Positions 6,067-6,745 of a stretch of DNA of 6,745 nucleotides are shown here, one piece after another; position 1 is the stretch's first letter; the number at the start of each line of letters is the position of its first letter. Source of the stretch: Ktedonobacterales bacterium (GTDB lineage: Bacteria > Chloroflexota > Ktedonobacteria > Ktedonobacterales > JACDGC01); assembly GCA_013815535.1 (NCBI GenBank), contig JACDGC010000211.1, positions 1 through 6,745 of the forward strand, read 5' to 3'. A program made the translations under genes and the position numbers. The notes beneath the pieces are model-generated. The model had not been told where the DNA came from and did no database searches. It saw nothing but the letters and a program-made list of their open reading frames with translations.

Positions 6067-6745
6067 TCAGCGCCTGAGGACGCGTTCGTACACGGCCAGG
6101 GTCCCTTGCGCCAGTGCCGCTTCGGTGAAGCGGGCGGCGTTTTTGGCGGCACTTGCCATCGCGCGCGCGCGCCATGTGGCGTCTTCCGCGACATCGCGTA
6201 GCGCCGTCGCCCAGGCCGCGACATCCTCTGGGGCACACAGCAGCCCCGCCTTACCCACTACCTCGGGCAGGCTGCCCGCTCGTGACGCGATGACGGGTAT
6301 GCCACACGCCAGCGCCTCCGCCGCCGGGAAGCCAAAGCCCTCGTACCACGATGGCAGCACCAATGCGGTCGCTGCTGCATACCACAGGGCACGGTCATCA
6401 GCGGGAACGTAGCCCGTCAACCGGACCCATTCGCTCAGTCCGCGACGTCGGATCAATTCGCGCAACGCTTTAACGTGCGCACCGCCTTCCCAATCCGTGC
6501 TGCCCACCAAGAGCAACTCGTGGTCGTGCAGGCCTTGATCGCGCGCCAGGGCAAAGGCTTCGATCAACGTTGCCAGATTCTTGCGCGGCTCCAACGTCCC
6601 TATGAATAGGATATACGGGCGTGTAGCAGCGACCCGGCGTCGAAAGGCCGCGATCCGCGCAGCATCCGTGATCGGGCCTAGCGTGGGATCGATGGCGGGA
6701 TGCACCACGCTCACCCGCTCTGGCGCACCGCCCCATGTGGTGAGG
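6067..6745 (-). CDS. GT4 glycosyltransferase, partial: N-terminus beyond the window
   Basis: About 225 C-terminal residues are visible; the frame is open to the right edge (LTTWGGAPERVSVVHPAIDP), so the GTG at 6714 is not the real start. The visible part is the nucleotide-sugar binding half of a GT-B enzyme. YILFIGTLEPRKNLATLIEA is the usual opening of this half in mtfB-like GT4 proteins, followed by LLLVGSTDWEGG, VRLTGYVPADD, and the signature PSWYEGFGFPAAEALACGIP with the EX7E glutamates. The acceptor-binding half is missing, so substrate cannot be judged. The protein ends in VLRR. It is 64 bases upstream of the sugar-phosphate transferase on the same strand, probably in one transcript with it and the WbaZ-like enzyme, making a surface polysaccharide. 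The promoter of this unit must lie to the right of the window. Confidence 0.92.
   Translation of the reverse strand, partial: LTTWGGAPERVSVVHPAIDPTLGPITDAARIAAFRRRVAATRPYILFIGTLEPRKNLATLIEAFALARDQGLHDHELLLVGSTDWEGGAHVKALRELIRRRGLSEWVRLTGYVPADDRALWYAAATALVLPSWYEGFGFPAAEALACGIPVIASRAGSLPEVVGKAGLLCAPEDVAAWATALRDVAEDATWRARAMASAAKNAARFTEAALAQGTLAVYERVLRR

Noticed and set aside
6160..6172. Alternating CG run of 13 bases
   Set aside because: It is inside the right-hand glycosyltransferase gene and simply encodes Ala/Arg codons in a GC-rich genome.

Overview
The window is GC-rich bacterial DNA that fits a Chloroflexota (Chloroflexia-like) genome. This is an inference from protein style: a membrane-anchored C39-like protein with an S-C-S-A-A-A active-site context, a Thr/Pro-linker lipoprotein, and an exopolysaccharide cluster headed by a WcaJ/WbaP-type enzyme. 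It rests on recall of families, not on a search. No RNA genes, CRISPR arrays, insertion sequences or phage genes were seen. There are six protein genes, two of them cut by the window edges.

Left part (1-1877, all minus strand): a D-alanine--D-alanine ligase gene (ddl) is followed by a lipoprotein L,D-transpeptidase (YkuD domain) that runs off the left edge. Both act on peptidoglycan: one makes the D-Ala-D-Ala end of the precursor, the other cross-links or anchors through L,D bonds. A terminator-like hairpin and a full-consensus -35/-10 promoter lie between them, so the second gene probably has its own transcript.

Middle (2061-3020, plus strand): an orphan gene, divergent from ddl, encodes a single-pass membrane protein with an extracytoplasmic C39-like papain-fold domain. 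Its target is unknown.

Right part (3108-6745, all minus strand): three surface-polysaccharide genes read right to left. They are a GT4 glycosyltransferase (cut by the right edge), a polyprenyl-phosphate sugar-1-phosphate transferase that starts the repeat unit, and a WbaZ-like GT4 glycosyltransferase. Each of the two gaps between them holds a GC-rich hairpin built on the same GCGGGT/ACCCGC core. The flippase, polymerase and export genes are not in the window; the cluster may continue to the right.

Overall this looks like a cell-envelope region. I did not find evidence for a wholly new system. The points most worth a second look are the paired intercistronic hairpins, the duplicated ddl start site, the perfect promoter of the L,D-transpeptidase gene and the C39-like orphan.
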